Origin: Aurantiochytrium sp. KH105 | Lineage: Eukaryota; Sar; Bigyra; Thraustochytrida; Thraustochytriidae | Direction: 5' to 3' | DNA: 64,000 nucleotides | Assembly (NCBI GenBank): GCA_003116975.1 | Contig: BGKB01000079.1 | Coordinates: 248,001 to 312,000, forward strand | Shown here: one piece after another, positions 10,144 through 19,181 of the stretch | How the letters are laid out: every line of letters begins with the position of its first letter | Numbering within the stretch: the stretch's first letter is position 1 | The notes under the pieces: model-generated | Told to the model about the DNA's origin: nothing | Database searches by the model: none | What the model saw: the letters and a program-made list of their open reading frames with translations, nothing else | Translations under genes and position numbers: made by a program

Positions 10144-12690
10144 ATGAGGACAGCGCTGGCAGCAGCGCGTCTGCGGGCGCCCCTGCAGCGGGTCGGCGTA
10201 CGCGCTCTCTCCTCGGCGTCCGGATCTGGCGCTCCCACCGGCACGGGCGAGAATTTGACCTTGACAGAGCTCGACCGCAAATGGCAGGCGAAATGGGCGG
10301 AGACGACACCCGGACGCAGCGCCACGGGCGACGCCTGCGCGGGACAGGCCACTTCGGACCCGGCGCTGACCAGGGAAACCAAGTACGTGCTGTGCATGTT
10401 TCCCTACCCGTCGGGCGACTTGCATCTGGGTCATGTGCGCGTGTACGCCATTGGTGACGCTTTGTCGAGGGCAGCGCGGATGCAGGGCCGCGACGTGCTA
10501 TTTCCGATTGGCTGGGACGCCTTCGGTCTTCCTGCTGAGAACGCAGCTCGCGATCGCGGCGTGCACCCGGGCGATTGGACGAACATGAACATTTCCCAAA
10601 TGAAAGGCCAACTCAAGGATTTGGGCATCGCCTTCGACTGGGACTATGAACTCGCGACTTGCAAGCCCGACTATTACCGCTGGACGCAATGGCTCTTTCT
10701 TCGCCTGCATCGCGCTGGTCTCGCTTACCAAGCCGACGCCACCGTGAATTGGGACCCCATTGACGAGACCGTTCTTGCCAATGAGCAAGTCGATGCGCAA
10801 GGCCGCTCTTGGCGCTCGGGTGCTGTCGTCGAGAAGCGTGACCTCCGTCAGTGGTTTCTCAATATTTGCGCGTACCAGGACGATCTCGTCGACGGCCTTG
10901 ACACTCTGACGGAAGGATGGCCAGAACTCGTGCGCAAGGCCCAGCGGCAGTGGATCGGGCGCTCCGAAGGCGCGCACATCACCTTTGAGATGTTTCGGCC
11001 AGACGATTCCGCTGCCACCACCGATGTGACCGTGTTCACGACGCGCCCGGATACGCTCTCGGGTGCGAGCTTTGTCGCGCTTTCCCCGCAGCATCCGCTG
11101 TCGCGCCAAAGCGCTGCTCAAGACGTCAACTTGGCAATTGCCCTCGAGTCCATTGCTGGAGCCGAAGGCGCCGAGGGCGTTCTGCTCCCCATCAAAGCAC
11201 GACACCCTGTGACAAACGAACCTCTTCCTGTCTTTGCCGCGGCCTACGTGCTCAGCTCGTACGGCGAGGGCGCCGTCATGGGCGTTCCTGCAGAGGACGA
11301 ACGCGATGCCCGGTTCGCCGAAGAGCACGGCCTCCGCGTGCCGGAAGTAGATAGCACTGCAATCGACGCTGATACACTTGCCAAGGTGTGCAAGCCCACC
11401 AAGACGTACCGGCTTCACGACTGGCTTGTATCGCGCCAGCGTGGGTGGGGAGCGCCGATTCCAATCATTCATTGTGACTCGTGCGGGCCGGTTGAGGTCC
11501 CTGAATCGCAGTTGCCCGTCGTACGCCCTTTCGACCAACAAGAGGCGAAGGCATGGGCTGAGGACGTCACTTGCCCTTCATGTGGTGGCACGCACGCGCG
11601 CCGAGATCTCGACACACTCGATACCTTTGTGGACTCTTCTTGGTACTTTTTTCGCTTCTGCGACGCAAAGAATGACCAAATGGCTTTTGATCCAGCCAAA
11701 GTTGATCACTTTATGGGAGAACGTGGCGTCGGACTTTACATTGGGGGCGTGGAGCATGCCATCTTGCACTTGTTGTACTCGCGCTTCATCACGCGTTTTC
11801 TTCACAGCGAGGGCCTCGTGCGTTGCGTTGAGCCCTTTGACACGTTGTTGACCCAGGGTATGGTTCTTGGCAAGACATTCAAGGAGACCAAGTCGGGCCG
11901 TTATTTGAAATCAAACGAGGTGGATTCTGTTCAGGAAGAAGATCGGATTCAGGTCTGGGAAAAGATGTCCAAGTCCAAGTATAACGGTGTGAGTCCTGTC
12001 GATCTGCTCAGCACCGTCGGCGCCGACGTGACGCGTCTTGGCATCCTCTTTGCCACAGCGCCCGAGGCCGAACTCGCATGGGATGACGCTGCGCTTGCAG
12101 GCCATACGCGGTGGCTGAAGCGCGTTCACACCAGCATCGAAGCACTGGCCAAGGGCGACCCGGACCACCGCGGTAGTGCGGCCGCCGATGCAGAATTGAA
12201 AACCTTTTTGCACAAGACGATCATGAGCGTAACGGAGCAGGTGAACACCAAGTTTCATCTCAATGTTGCGATCGCAGATCTCATGAAGCTTTCAAATGCT
12301 CTTGCAGACTTTGACACCGCTTCGCATCGTCTCAAGGTCGAGGTCATGAACACGCTGGTGCGGATGTTGGCCCCCTTTGCTCCGCATGCGGCTGAAGAAT
12401 TCTGGGAGATGCTCACCAATGGCCAACAGAGTTCAGTGCATGATCAGACGTGGCCAAAGGCCGACGCTGCCATTGCCAATGCCGTCACGGCGCTTAATGT
12501 GGTGGTGCAGATCCGGGGCAAGAAGAAGGCGGTGCTCACCATTCCTTGCGAGCCAGAAATGCCCTCTCAGGAGGCGCTGCTGGAAGCTGCGCGCGAGGCT
12601 GTCCGCGAAACGCTTGGCGAGGACGTTGTGCGCAAGGAGATTGTTGTTTTCCCGCGCAAGGATCGCTGCATTATCAACCTCGTCATCTGA
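10144..12690 (+). CDS. LARS2: Leucyl-tRNA synthetase, mitochondrial, bacterial type
   Basis: The enzyme charges tRNA-Leu in the organelle. The 848-residue protein opens with an Arg/Ala/Leu-rich stretch (MRTALAAARLRAPLQRVGVR) typical of a mitochondrial transit peptide, which decides for this ATG over the upstream one at 10057. The class I signatures are present: HLGH at residues 94-97 and KMSKS at 607-611. Between them lie the bacterial-type editing domain (FTTRPDTLSGASF, GAVMGVPAEDERD) and the zinc/leucine-specific region with Cys residues (CDSCGP, CPSCGGTHA). The anticodon-binding helical domain follows (APFAPHAAEEFWEML). Length is normal for the bacterial/organellar form and far short of cytosolic eukaryotic LeuRS (about 1100). 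Intronless. Confidence 0.95.
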   Translation: MRTALAAARLRAPLQRVGVRALSSASGSGAPTGTGENLTLTELDRKWQAKWAETTPGRSATGDACAGQATSDPALTRETKYVLCMFPYPSGDLHLGHVRVYAIGDALSRAARMQGRDVLFPIGWDAFGLPAENAARDRGVHPGDWTNMNISQMKGQLKDLGIAFDWDYELATCKPDYYRWTQWLFLRLHRAGLAYQADATVNWDPIDETVLANEQVDAQGRSWRSGAVVEKRDLRQWFLNICAYQDDLVDGLDTLTEGWPELVRKAQRQWIGRSEGAHITFEMFRPDDSAATTDVTVFTTRPDTLSGASFVALSPQHPLSRQSAAQDVNLAIALESIAGAEGAEGVLLPIKARHPVTNEPLPVFAAAYVLSSYGEGAVMGVPAEDERDARFAEEHGLRVPEVDSTAIDADTLAKVCKPTKTYRLHDWLVSRQRGWGAPIPIIHCDSCGPVEVPESQLPVVRPFDQQEAKAWAEDVTCPSCGGTHARRDLDTLDTFVDSSWYFFRFCDAKNDQMAFDPAKVDHFMGERGVGLYIGGVEHAILHLLYSRFITRFLHSEGLVRCVEPFDTLLTQGMVLGKTFKETKSGRYLKSNEVDSVQEEDRIQVWEKMSKSKYNGVSPVDLLSTVGADVTRLGILFATAPEAELAWDDAALAGHTRWLKRVHTSIEALAKGDPDHRGSAAADAELKTFLHKTIMSVTEQVNTKFHLNVAIADLMKLSNALADFDTASHRLKVEVMNTLVRMLAPFAPHAAEEFWEMLTNGQQSSVHDQTWPKADAAIANAVTALNVVVQIRGKKKAVLTIPCEPEMPSQEALLEAAREAVRETLGEDVVRKEIVVFPRKDRCIINLVI

Positions 12691-12851
12691 CATGGTTCAT
12701 TATTAAGCTTTTAGGGTAGTTTCTTTCTTGATCAATGAGAGCGAATCTGTTGATCTCGTGTGGGCAAGAGACGACAAGGAGCAACGTTGGATGTGCTTTG
12801 CACGACTCTTTTTTGAACTTATTTTATGGCTTGGTCGGTATCGTGATTTGA

Positions 12852-13223
12852 TCAGAGGTCGCGCTCGGTGATGAGAATCAGGTGGTATCCGAACTGGGTC
12901 TTGACAGGGCCATGCACAGTGCCGACCTCGTAGTCCTTGCCAAAGACGACATCGTTGAACTCGGGGACCATTTGTCCCGGACCGAACGAACCGAGCGCGC
13001 CGCCCCTGTTCTTGCTCGGGCACGAGGAATGTTCCTTGGCGAGCTCAGCAAAGTCTTCACCACCGGCGATGCGTTCCTTGAGCTTTTCCGCGGCCTCTTC
13101 GGTCGGCACGAGAATGTGCGACGCGCTCGCCTTGGCTCCCTGCGCAGGCGCGACCACGAAGGCAGCCACGACCGCCACGAAAAGGGCCACGAGGGCGAGC
13201 GTCTTGGTCTTGTTGAGCATCAT
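12852..13223 (-). CDS. Secreted parvulin-type peptidyl-prolyl isomerase
   Basis: A 123-residue protein made of a signal peptide (hydrophobic residues about 7-29, cleavage likely after AQG) and one parvulin domain. The domain shows the parvulin marks SASHILVPTEEAAEKL, the CPSKNRGGALGSFGPGQMVPEF loop, and the closing FGYHLILI. It would catalyse cis/trans isomerisation of peptidyl-proline bonds in the secretory pathway or outside the cell. It has no WW domain and no KDEL-like end (last residues ERDL), so it is not Pin1 and is probably not ER-retained. Two adjacent ATGs exist; the first (13223) is used. It is divergently transcribed from the Myb-repeat gene. Confidence 0.88.
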   Translation of the reverse strand: MMLNKTKTLALVALFVAVVAAFVVAPAQGAKASASHILVPTEEAAEKLKERIAGGEDFAELAKEHSSCPSKNRGGALGSFGPGQMVPEFNDVVFGKDYEVGTVHGPVKTQFGYHLILITERDL

Positions 13224-13671
13224 CGTTCTCTTTATCGCGTTGCTTCTTGCTTCTCGCTCAGCCACTGCTTTCTGCTCTTCCTCTTGCTGCTGTTCTTACT
13301 CCTGCTGCTGCTTCTACTCTGCGGCGGTGGCGACGGCGGTGGCGTCGGCGGTCTTCTTTCTGCTGCAACGGCGATCTTTTGGGATTTGTCGGGGCTGTGC
13401 GAGGGGCTGTGACTCCCTTCCTTCCTTCGCAGCCGTGGAGGAGCACAATCTCGCTATCTGGCATCATTTCTGGGGCATCAATCGGCATCAAAAGCAATCA
13501 AAGACGCGACTGCACCGCGCCGGCCGTCGAGATCGATGCTCTGTCTCTGAGGAGCGATCGCCCAAGGCGCCACGCTGCTGCGCGTTGTCGCGAAACTCGG
13601 CCCACCTCGTTCGCGCAGAGCAAGGCGCAGCGCTAGAGTCTTGGTGCGAGCGAGCGAGTATTACACCAAAC
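13224..13671. promoter_or_regulatory. Divergent promoter, parvulin / Myb-repeat gene
   Basis: A 448 bp spacer between two start codons on opposite strands. It has TGCTGC/CTCTTC-rich DNA at 13265-13365 and no obvious TATA box. The plus-strand frame stays open here but reads as low-complexity antisense of the flank, not as an extension of the Myb protein. Confidence 0.5.
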
Positions 13672-14817
13672 ATGGCGACGACCGCCGTGGGGACAGCGCG
13701 CGAGAAGCTGCGCGAGGCCCGAGATGAACTCGCGGAAGCCCTCGGGGTCCTCGAGGCGCATGTGCGTGAGCGCTGGGGAGCAGCTCGCGATTTGGCCGAC
13801 GATCAAGTCGAGGATGATGCAGAGGACGAGGATGAGATAGTTGAAAATGAGGATGTCGAAGACGACGACGACGATAACGACGAGGATGACGATACGTTTT
13901 CGCTGCGAGACATTTTCGATAAAGGAACTGTGAGCAACCGAGACGCTATGCAATGGCGACTCCAGCCTTTAGAGTCGTCGGGATACGTCCCGTGGACACC
14001 GGCTGCGACGAGACGCCTTCTCGAGGTCGCGCACGAGTTTGACGGTGACTGGGAAAGGGTGCAGCGGACTCACTTTCCTGGATACTCGACTCAATGCCTC
14101 GAGATCAAGCACGCCAACGAAACATGCCGCGCTAAGCATGGAAGCTTCACCAAAGCCCAGGACAAGGCCTTGCGTGAATTTGCAGCGCGATATAAATTTC
14201 GTCGCTGGGATCTCATTTGCAAAGAGCTCAACGACTCCTTGGGAACGAACTTTACAGAATGGATCTGCCTCGAACAGTTCACGCGTAAAGGACCCGCGGC
14301 CTCTTTTACAGAAAGTGACGATCGCGAATTATATCGACTCGTCCAGGTGTTCGGAGACAACGACTGGCAGCTCATCGCCGAGTTAAAGCAAAACTTTACA
14401 GCTCGCCAATGCGCGGCAAGGTATAGAGAGCACCTCGAAGCACGAGGTGACTCGTTGTTGCTCGAGAACGCGCAATCTCGCGTTCGACTCCCATGGACGG
14501 ATGCAGACGATGATCAACTACGGCGTCTAGCTGTGGCCTATGACGAAAATTGGACACTTGTGTCGAAACACCTTACAGGACGCTCTGCTATGCAATGCCG
14601 AGAGCGTTTCAAGAATGTTCTTGACAGCGCATTGAACAAAGCCCCCTGGTCTGCTTCCGAGGACGAGCTTTTGCGTACTCTCCTCGCAAAACATGGTCAT
14701 GGCAAGTGGAGTAAACTTGCAAACGAATTCAATCGTGTCATCAAATCCGGAAAACGCACGCCTACAATGTGTAGAAAGCGTGCAAGTGCGCTCAGTGCGT
14801 CGCATTCATCCTCGTAA
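13672..14817 (+). CDS. Five-repeat Myb/SANT protein, SNAPC4-like
   Basis: A 381-residue DNA-binding protein. Residues 1-45 are helical, 45-75 are a long Asp/Glu run, and from about 107 to the end are five tandem Myb/SANT repeats, each opened by an aromatic residue: WTPAATRR, FTKAQDKAL, FTESDDREL, WTDADDDQL and WSASEDELL. Recognition-helix ends are visible as QCAARYREHL, QCRERFKNVL and MCRKRASAL. SNAPC4, the large subunit of the snRNA-activating complex, has four and a half Myb repeats after an acidic N-terminus, so a role in snRNA-gene transcription is a reasonable but unproven guess. General Myb regulators usually have two or three repeats. The start is the first ATG after the divergent promoter. 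Confidence 0.8.
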   Translation: MATTAVGTAREKLREARDELAEALGVLEAHVRERWGAARDLADDQVEDDAEDEDEIVENEDVEDDDDDNDEDDDTFSLRDIFDKGTVSNRDAMQWRLQPLESSGYVPWTPAATRRLLEVAHEFDGDWERVQRTHFPGYSTQCLEIKHANETCRAKHGSFTKAQDKALREFAARYKFRRWDLICKELNDSLGTNFTEWICLEQFTRKGPAASFTESDDRELYRLVQVFGDNDWQLIAELKQNFTARQCAARYREHLEARGDSLLLENAQSRVRLPWTDADDDQLRRLAVAYDENWTLVSKHLTGRSAMQCRERFKNVLDSALNKAPWSASEDELLRTLLAKHGHGKWSKLANEFNRVIKSGKRTPTMCRKRASALSASHSSS

Positions 14818-15216
14818 GGCAGAGGAATGAGCGGTTTTGAAAATTGCTGTCAGAGCGAAATAGTTTCAGATGACCATAAAAGGAAAACGAGCCAGACACG
14901 GTGGAATGTTCTTGCTTCCAATTGAGGGCGACGGGCAAGCGATATTTACAGAGGCAATGACAGAAGTACAAGGATGCGCTTGAAGATCAGCTACTAGACA
15001 GATAGATGCAGTGACAGCGCACAGTGGTGTGCGTGCAGAACAAGCAATGGGCAAAATGTGTGATAGAAGAGCACAGAGGTGTGCGTGCAGAACAAGCGAG
15101 GGCAAGAAAAAAGCGATACAAGTACAGTGGTGTGCGTGTGGAACAAGCAATGGGTAAGAAGTAGTGATACGAGTACAGTGGTGTGCGTATAATGTTAGCG
15201 CTGTCGACATTTTAGT
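14818..15216. other. Convergent 3' spacer
   Basis: Spacer between the convergent Myb-repeat and PH-domain genes. Its second half is a minisatellite (listed separately). Nothing coding. Confidence 0.6.
15021..15190. repeat. Minisatellite, about 51 bp unit, 3.3 copies
   Basis: The core ACAG(T/A)GGTGTGCGTG recurs at 15021, 15073, 15124 and 15175 (spacing 52, 51, 51), each followed by AACAAGC and a G/A-rich stretch. The last copy is partial and stops 27 bp before the PH-domain gene's stop codon, so it may lie in 3' UTRs of both genes. Confidence 0.85.
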
Positions 15217-17172
15217 TTAGCGAATTCGAGAAAGCTGAGACGCTCGGGAGACTCTTGATGCCCGTGATGTTGTGCTGCCAGGCGTCTCGGCTTCTTCCAT
15301 GACCGGAGACAGCTTTTCTGGCCGCGGACTCTGCCATGCTTGCAAATGCTCGCTGTTGAGATGAGAGGGCTTGCGTCGGGAAGGTGAAACGAAGGTGTTG
15401 CTGTCAATGTTGTCAATGTCAACGTTTTCGTCCTGGTCCTCTTCTTCTGCATCGTCATCGTCGTACTCATGGTCAGAACCACTGTTCGAGTCCTCGACTT
15501 TCTCCGACACTTGACTTTGCTGCGCATTTAGAATGTCCAAGCATGAGAGCGAGTCAACCTCGAGCTCATTCGAGGCGTCGGGAGAAGGTGCTGACTCTTC
15601 CATTGTCGTCAGCGAAGGTGATAGCGTCAACTCGTCGACGAGGGTCTCGACCGATGCCGAAGGGGCCGCCGTGGCGGAGGCCCTTCGTTTGCGCGTATCT
15701 TTGGCGTCTTCGGCATCATCATTGCTTTCCACAGAGTCGTCGCCATCGTTTACGGTTCTGGCAGCGCCACGCCCGAGACGCAACGCGCTTTCGTTGGTGC
15801 AAAGAGTTTCCGGAAGCTTGCAGCGCGGGTCGATGGCGCGCGCCCACGCATTTGCAAGGGCTTGGGAGGGTGCCTTGAGATAAAGCATTCCGTTGGAGCG
15901 ATGCATGTTGACAGGCAAGAGGTTCTTCACCCCTTGCAGGGTGATCACTCCCGGTGCCGTATCTGTTACTGTCGCACGTGCTGCAGCGAGGTCGTACATG
16001 CTCTGCGCGGCGATCGGCTTGGATACAGCTTGCTTCTCCGAGTCCCAGGATAAGAGAAAGGTGTTGACGAGGTCGGCGTCGTCAGCGTCGTCGCTTGAGG
16101 CAGCGGCAGCAGCATCAGCTGCTGCGGGCGACTCGTATGCCTTGTAAAGGCGAAAGTAAAAGTTACACAGTACCTGGCCGGTCGCAGGGCTTGCAACAAC
16201 GCCCAACGTCTCGCATAAGTCGGGCATTGGATACGTGCGTAATTGGTCGAAACCAGTACGAGGAAAACTCTCTGCAATGCTGGCAAAGGTAAGCGCTGAC
16301 ATCCAGCGATGCGCTCGGCGCGCATCCGAGGCCTTGAGGCGCATAGGTGGCACAGGGGCTTGAGGATTCATGGCATTGACGAGATTGTGCAGAATCAAAG
16401 AGCTGTTGGCGGCGTCATTGCCCGTGGCGACGGAGCAGTTGCTGAGCAGAAAAGCACCTCGCGGACGGAGGCGCTGTGCGCCCGTCATGGCCATGCGGGC
16501 ATCACACGACCAGTACAGCAAGAGAAATCTGCGGTGCGTGTCGGCAGAGATAAGGCCCTTGGGTAGGTCGGGAAAATTGTCGAGTTCATAGGATTCAAAG
16601 GCGGCGAGCCGGAAAAATCGTTGTTTCCAGAGCCCAAGGACATCGCCTTGTTTTTGCAAGTGGCCACAGACTTCCTCCATGGCCCAAGACTCGCGTCCTG
16701 ATGCTGTCGTGCCCTCCGAGCTGGTGTCTGACACAAAGCTATTTGTGCGTCGCAGGGTCAGATCTGATTGGCTTCTGGCCTTGATGGTGGTGGACCTATG
16801 TGCGGGCGGCAGGGCCACCGCGGCAAGGGGCACGTCAAGGCTCGGGTCGTGGTCCTCCAAGGTTGCGGGCACGGCCTCGTGAATGCAGTCGAGGCTGGTG
16901 GCTCTGTCTGAATGCGACCTTCTCCGCCGTGCTGATCGCGCGCGTCGAGAAGGCTCCGGTTCCGTGCGTCTTTGCGCGTCTGCCGCTGGGGCTGTTCGCG
17001 TTTCTGACGTGGGGCCTGCAGCTGGCCGTGACCGCGAGTCGTTGAGCTGTTTGGGGTCTCGAAAGGCGAGCTTGAGACCCGTCACGAGGAGCGACGAGAC
17101 GACGAGCGCAAAGGTCAGCACGCTTTGACGGAAGGCGACTGCGCTGTCGTTGCGATGGTTCGTCCTGCTCAT
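15217..17172 (-). CDS. Membrane-anchored PH-domain protein
   Basis: A 651-residue protein of unknown function. After MSRTNHRND comes one hydrophobic segment at about 16-36, enough for a single membrane anchor. Residues 45-150 are Arg/Ser-rich and disordered. A pleckstrin-homology-like domain begins near residue 165 with EVCGHLQKQGDVLGLWKQRFFRL and, with a long insert, continues to about 300 (the closing helix RAHRWMSALTFASI). A second PH-like stretch may follow at about 385-465 (LQGVKNLLPVNM, YLKAPSQALANAWARAI). The C-terminal third is acidic with Ser-rich and Asp/Glu runs, ending in an SR-type tail. PH domains usually bind phosphoinositides, so a scaffold at a membrane is likely. The ATG at 17172 is used because the upstream frame lacks a convincing start. 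Confidence 0.75.
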   Translation of the reverse strand: MSRTNHRNDSAVAFRQSVLTFALVVSSLLVTGLKLAFRDPKQLNDSRSRPAAGPTSETRTAPAADAQRRTEPEPSRRARSARRRRSHSDRATSLDCIHEAVPATLEDHDPSLDVPLAAVALPPAHRSTTIKARSQSDLTLRRTNSFVSDTSSEGTTASGRESWAMEEVCGHLQKQGDVLGLWKQRFFRLAAFESYELDNFPDLPKGLISADTHRRFLLLYWSCDARMAMTGAQRLRPRGAFLLSNCSVATGNDAANSSLILHNLVNAMNPQAPVPPMRLKASDARRAHRWMSALTFASIAESFPRTGFDQLRTYPMPDLCETLGVVASPATGQVLCNFYFRLYKAYESPAAADAAAAASSDDADDADLVNTFLLSWDSEKQAVSKPIAAQSMYDLAAARATVTDTAPGVITLQGVKNLLPVNMHRSNGMLYLKAPSQALANAWARAIDPRCKLPETLCTNESALRLGRGAARTVNDGDDSVESNDDAEDAKDTRKRRASATAAPSASVETLVDELTLSPSLTTMEESAPSPDASNELEVDSLSCLDILNAQQSQVSEKVEDSNSGSDHEYDDDDAEEEDQDENVDIDNIDSNTFVSPSRRKPSHLNSEHLQAWQSPRPEKLSPVMEEAETPGSTTSRASRVSRASQLSRIR

Positions 17173-17728
17173 TGGAGGCTCTTTGTCTGGTGTCCGGGCG
17201 GGTGGCGCGCCTCTTGCTTCAGGTCCAACTTCCTTTGCAATCTCAACGGCCAGCGCCCCGCCTCGTAGGAGTCCCAAATCTTCCTTTCTTCGCCCTTGCT
17301 GCTTTTTGCCTCTTCTTGTTGTTTTGCTTTGCCGTGCCTCGCTGGCGTGCTCGCCTCACCTTGCCTTGCCTCGTCTCGCCTCACCTCGCCTCGCCTGCAA
17401 GCGAGCGACCGAGCAGGTTTGCAGGTTTGTTCCATCCGTGCGAGTTGCTCTTGATGGGGATGTTGTCCAGATACGGAAGGTAAAAATAATAAATGAGCGG
17501 TTGCACCGAGTTGCATATACCACACTGCATACTCGAGAACAGTGACCGACGGGCGGTATGTTCTCTGAAGGATGATGAGCTTTCTTCGCCAAAGGCTGAA
17601 AACTTGCTGTTTGGATTCAGCAACAGGAAAAGCGAGCGATGCAAGTCGATCGAACGACGCGAAGATTGTACATGAGCACCTAGGGACGATCGTGATAAAA
17701 AAATAATGAGAAAGAAAAAAACTAAGGC
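17173..17728. other. Intergenic between two minus-strand genes
   Basis: 5' flank of the PH-domain gene and 3' flank of the PEX26-like gene. It has CTCGC/CTTGC-type pentanucleotide-rich DNA at 17340-17400 and AT-rich DNA at 17460-17725. No gene supported. Confidence 0.55.
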
Positions 17729-18864
17729 CTAGGTGCCGCCGAAAAGCATGTTGCCGACAGATTCGGCCAGGGAAGAAGCCGTGGCGGTAATGCGTTTGCG
17801 CTGAGAAAACAAGGCGGCTGCGGCCGCTGACGTGACGACGAGAGCGAGAACCTGGTCCTTGGTGAGCACAAGGGCTGGCTCATTGTCATCGTCGTCAGCA
17901 AGATTACTTTCGTCGCTGGTTGTGTTTTTCGGGGACTTGCGCCCTCTTGAGGCCGAAAGCCCACCTTGTTGAGGCGTGCGCATTCCGGAGCGCGAGGCGC
18001 TGCTACCGCCTGTGCCTACCGCAGAGCTCGGTGAGCCACCTGCAGCGGTTGAAGCAGCAGAGCTTGGCGTTGACGCCTCTGCCCCAGGCGTAGCAGCTTC
18101 GGCGGATCCATCGACAGAAATGTCGCCGCCAGTGGCGGTCTTGAGTGACTCAGATGCCTCGATCTCCTCATTGAGGGCATGAAGAAGCTCTTGGCGCTTT
18201 TCTCTTGACAAGAGGATATTGTTGTTATGGATTGCAAGGAAGCGCTGCGCGCCGTCGACCTCGCCAAGGCGTGGGAGTGTTTGCACTGTATAAATCTGGG
18301 CAAGTGCGGCATACTGCGCGCACATTTCCGGGGTCGCTACACCTCCACGCTTGACGCGTTCTGCGTACATGCCCATAAAGGCCTCGAGTTTCTCTTTGAC
18401 GAGCTCGTGTTGACCGAGGTGGGATTTGAGGTTGAGCCAGGCGAGAACCAGCTCAAAGGGCAGAGGTCCATTGAGGCGCAAGAACCTGTCGAGCAGCTGC
18501 ATGTCGCTCGAGTTGGCTGGCTCCCCGGTCTCAAAAAGGGCTTGCAAGAAGAGCATGGCCGCCTTGATCTCGCTGCGCGTCATCATCATCATATTCGTCA
18601 TCATCAAGATCATCCAATCAACCAAGATCGTGGTCAGCAATCATCACCATCTTCGTCTGCGCCTCCCCCCCCCTTGTCCCCGTCTGCGCCCCCTCAAACT
18701 CACGCTGGCACCTCCTGGCGACTCTGCGGCGCGATCTCGAGCTTGGCCGTGGCCGCGCGTCCCTCGTCAAGGTGGCGCTTGAGCACGGCGCGGCATCCCG
18801 CCGCGCACGCCGCAAAGTCTCCCAGCAGCAGGTCGTCCTCGGCGCGCGAGACCTCGTCCGCCAT
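17729..18864 (-). CDS. PEX26-like tail-anchored peroxin candidate (two exons)
   Basis: Exon 1 runs 18864-18704 and exon 2 runs 18572-17729, giving 334 residues. The junction is phase 2 and restores VPA then EIKAAMLFLQ. The protein is helical, with LLLGDFAACAAGCRAVL near the start, a TPR-like middle and an Ala/Ser-rich linker. The single hydrophobic segment lies close to the C-terminus (about 298-313, ALVVTSAAAAALF) and is followed by basic residues. That layout, and a local resemblance to the human PEX26 stretch [25 protein letters not shown] as I remember it (here YAALAQIYTVQTLPRLGEVD), suggest the peroxisomal membrane anchor of the PEX1-PEX6 ATPase. The head-to-head neighbour is PEX2, which supports the idea. 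The alternative is another tail-anchored TPR protein such as a FIS1-like factor. Confidence 0.62.
18573..18703 (-). other. Intron (131 nt) in the PEX26-like gene
   Basis: Minus-strand donor GTGAGT and acceptor GCGCAG. Upstream exon ends GC, downstream exon starts C, giving an Ala codon (phase 2). The intron holds ATG/ATC-rich repeats and in-frame stops. Confidence 0.82.
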
Positions 18865-18887
18865 CCTCCCGCGCGCTGTCCCGCTCC

Positions 18888-18923
18888 GCTCTGCTCTGCT
18901 CTGCTCTGCTCTGCTCTGCTCTG
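18888..18923. repeat. (CTCTG)n pentanucleotide repeat
   Basis: About seven tandem copies, 24 bp upstream of the PEX26-like start codon, so probably in its 5' leader or core promoter. Confidence 0.9.
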
Positions 18924-18943
18924 CCCCGCCCGAGTTTGGTCTG

Positions 18944-18970
18944 CGAGTCGAGTCGAGTCGAGTCGAGTCG
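18944..18970. repeat. (CGAGT)n pentanucleotide repeat
   Basis: Five copies in the middle of the divergent peroxin promoter. Confidence 0.9.
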
Positions 18971-19181
18971 CGTCGCGCAGATTGCTTTGTGGATTCCCGT
19001 CGAGGGAGCTCCCGATTTCCCGTTCCGGTGGACGTGTAATAGCGCACTACGAGCGAAATGCAGATGGGCACGTGCAAGAGGAGCGAGCGTCGACCGAGGC
19101 CGCGCCAGACCCCGAAGGAGGAGGAGGAGCAGCTGCAAGACGACGAGGAGGAGGAGGAGGAGGCGACGCGAGGGCGCGAGC

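Larger units (their letters stand above)
18865..19181. promoter_or_regulatory. Shared divergent promoter of PEX26-like gene and PEX2
   Basis: Only 317 bp separate the two start codons. It contains a (CTCTG)n repeat right upstream of the PEX26-like ATG, a (CGAGT)n repeat, and a GA-rich stretch leading to the PEX2 ATG. No TATA box seen. Confidence 0.65.

Noticed and set aside
12937-13671. In-frame 245-codon upstream extension of the Myb-repeat protein
   Set aside because: It overlaps the parvulin gene antisense and is low-complexity Ser/Cys/Arg sequence; the first sensible ATG is 13672.
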